Origin: Opitutaceae bacterium
GTDB taxonomy: Bacteria; Verrucomicrobiota; Verrucomicrobiia; Opitutales; Opitutaceae
Reading direction: 5' to 3'
Length of the DNA: 64,000 nucleotides
Assembly: GCA_028284235.1 (NCBI GenBank)
Contig: JANQSC010000074.1
Location: forward strand, 1 to 64,000
Each line of letters opens with the position of its first letter. Within the stretch, counting starts at the first letter, position 1. The notes below the pieces were generated by a model. It was not told the origin of the DNA. It saw only the letters and a list, made by a program, of their open reading frames with translations, and made no database searches. Position numbers and translations under genes: made by a program. Below are positions 63,855 to 64,000 of this stretch, piece after piece.

Positions 63855-64000
63855 CGAGCGTAGCAGAGTGGGGTACGGACACGAAGCGTCTCGCTCCTCC
63901 CGTTTAGCTCTTGAAAAACTCGCGGCAACGGAGCATCTATGGGGATCTCTCTCGCATTCTGTCCGGAGCAACCTCCTCACCCCTATGTACTCGCGTTTTC
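63855..64000. other. Right-edge non-coding stretch
   Basis: No gene, repeat or terminator is recognised in the last 146 bases; a neighbouring gene may begin beyond the edge. Confidence 0.4.

Overview
The window looks like ordinary chromosome of a Gram-negative member of the PVC superphylum, most likely Verrucomicrobiota close to the Opitutae. This is inferred from gene families, not from a phylogenetic marker. The clues are very large TonB-dependent receptors, secreted sulfatases with HEAT-like tails, a PVC-type dehydrogenase fused to cytochrome c, a GreA with a long N-terminal extension, a GH109-like glycosidase with a Tat signal, and many secreted carbohydrate enzymes. The DNA is GC-rich almost throughout and becomes AT-rich only after about 62.55 kb.

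Layout. 1-2.03 kb: the end of a repetitive fasciclin-domain protein. 2.2-8.85 kb: a tight seven-gene operon for membrane lipid modification (MerR regulator, FAD amine-oxidase-like protein, DUF1365, two cyclopropane-synthase-like methyltransferases, desaturase, chalcone-isomerase-like protein). 8.9-14.4 kb: a phytase-like protein, its TonB receptor and a divergent MFS transporter. 14.5-25.2 kb: an amino-sugar locus of seven co-directional genes (NagB-like deaminase, PIG-L deacetylase, Gfo/Idh oxidoreductase, sugar isomerase, sodium symporter, GH109-like glycosidase, sulfatase) with a divergent AraC regulator. 25.3-26.9 kb: a secreted deiminase-like protein. 27.1-40.2 kb: a polysaccharide-linked region (1239-residue TonB receptor, two tandem GntR/LacI-type regulators, sulfatase, sialate O-acetylesterase, PVC dehydrogenase). 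40.2-43.3 kb: a MITE-like element, a membrane protein, an MFS transporter and hairpin repeats. 43.3-54.4 kb: mostly housekeeping genes (rsmB, greA-like, ArsR-methyltransferase fusion, PTS enzyme I, ispE, GT-C-like membrane protein, pyrF, ispD, ispF). 54.4-59.7 kb: an oligopeptide ABC importer with two binding proteins and two permeases but no ATPases. 59.7-63.9 kb: an MsbA-like exporter and two surface-glycan glycosyltransferase candidates.

The intergenic regions carry several families of palindromic repeats: 8.87 and 14.4 kb; 20.3 kb; 26.9 kb; 37.4 kb; 41.6 and 43.2 kb; 44.8 kb. There is also one 162-bp element with terminal inverted repeats and a TAA target duplication, 7 bp upstream of a start codon. 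I saw no tRNA, rRNA, CRISPR array, prophage or intact transposase gene.

The most interesting systems are the lipid operon, whose two methyltransferases divide the family's signature residues between them, and the amino-sugar locus, which has no visible sugar kinase and whose NagB-like enzyme lacks a catalytic Asp and carries a seemingly degenerate deacetylase domain beside an intact stand-alone deacetylase.
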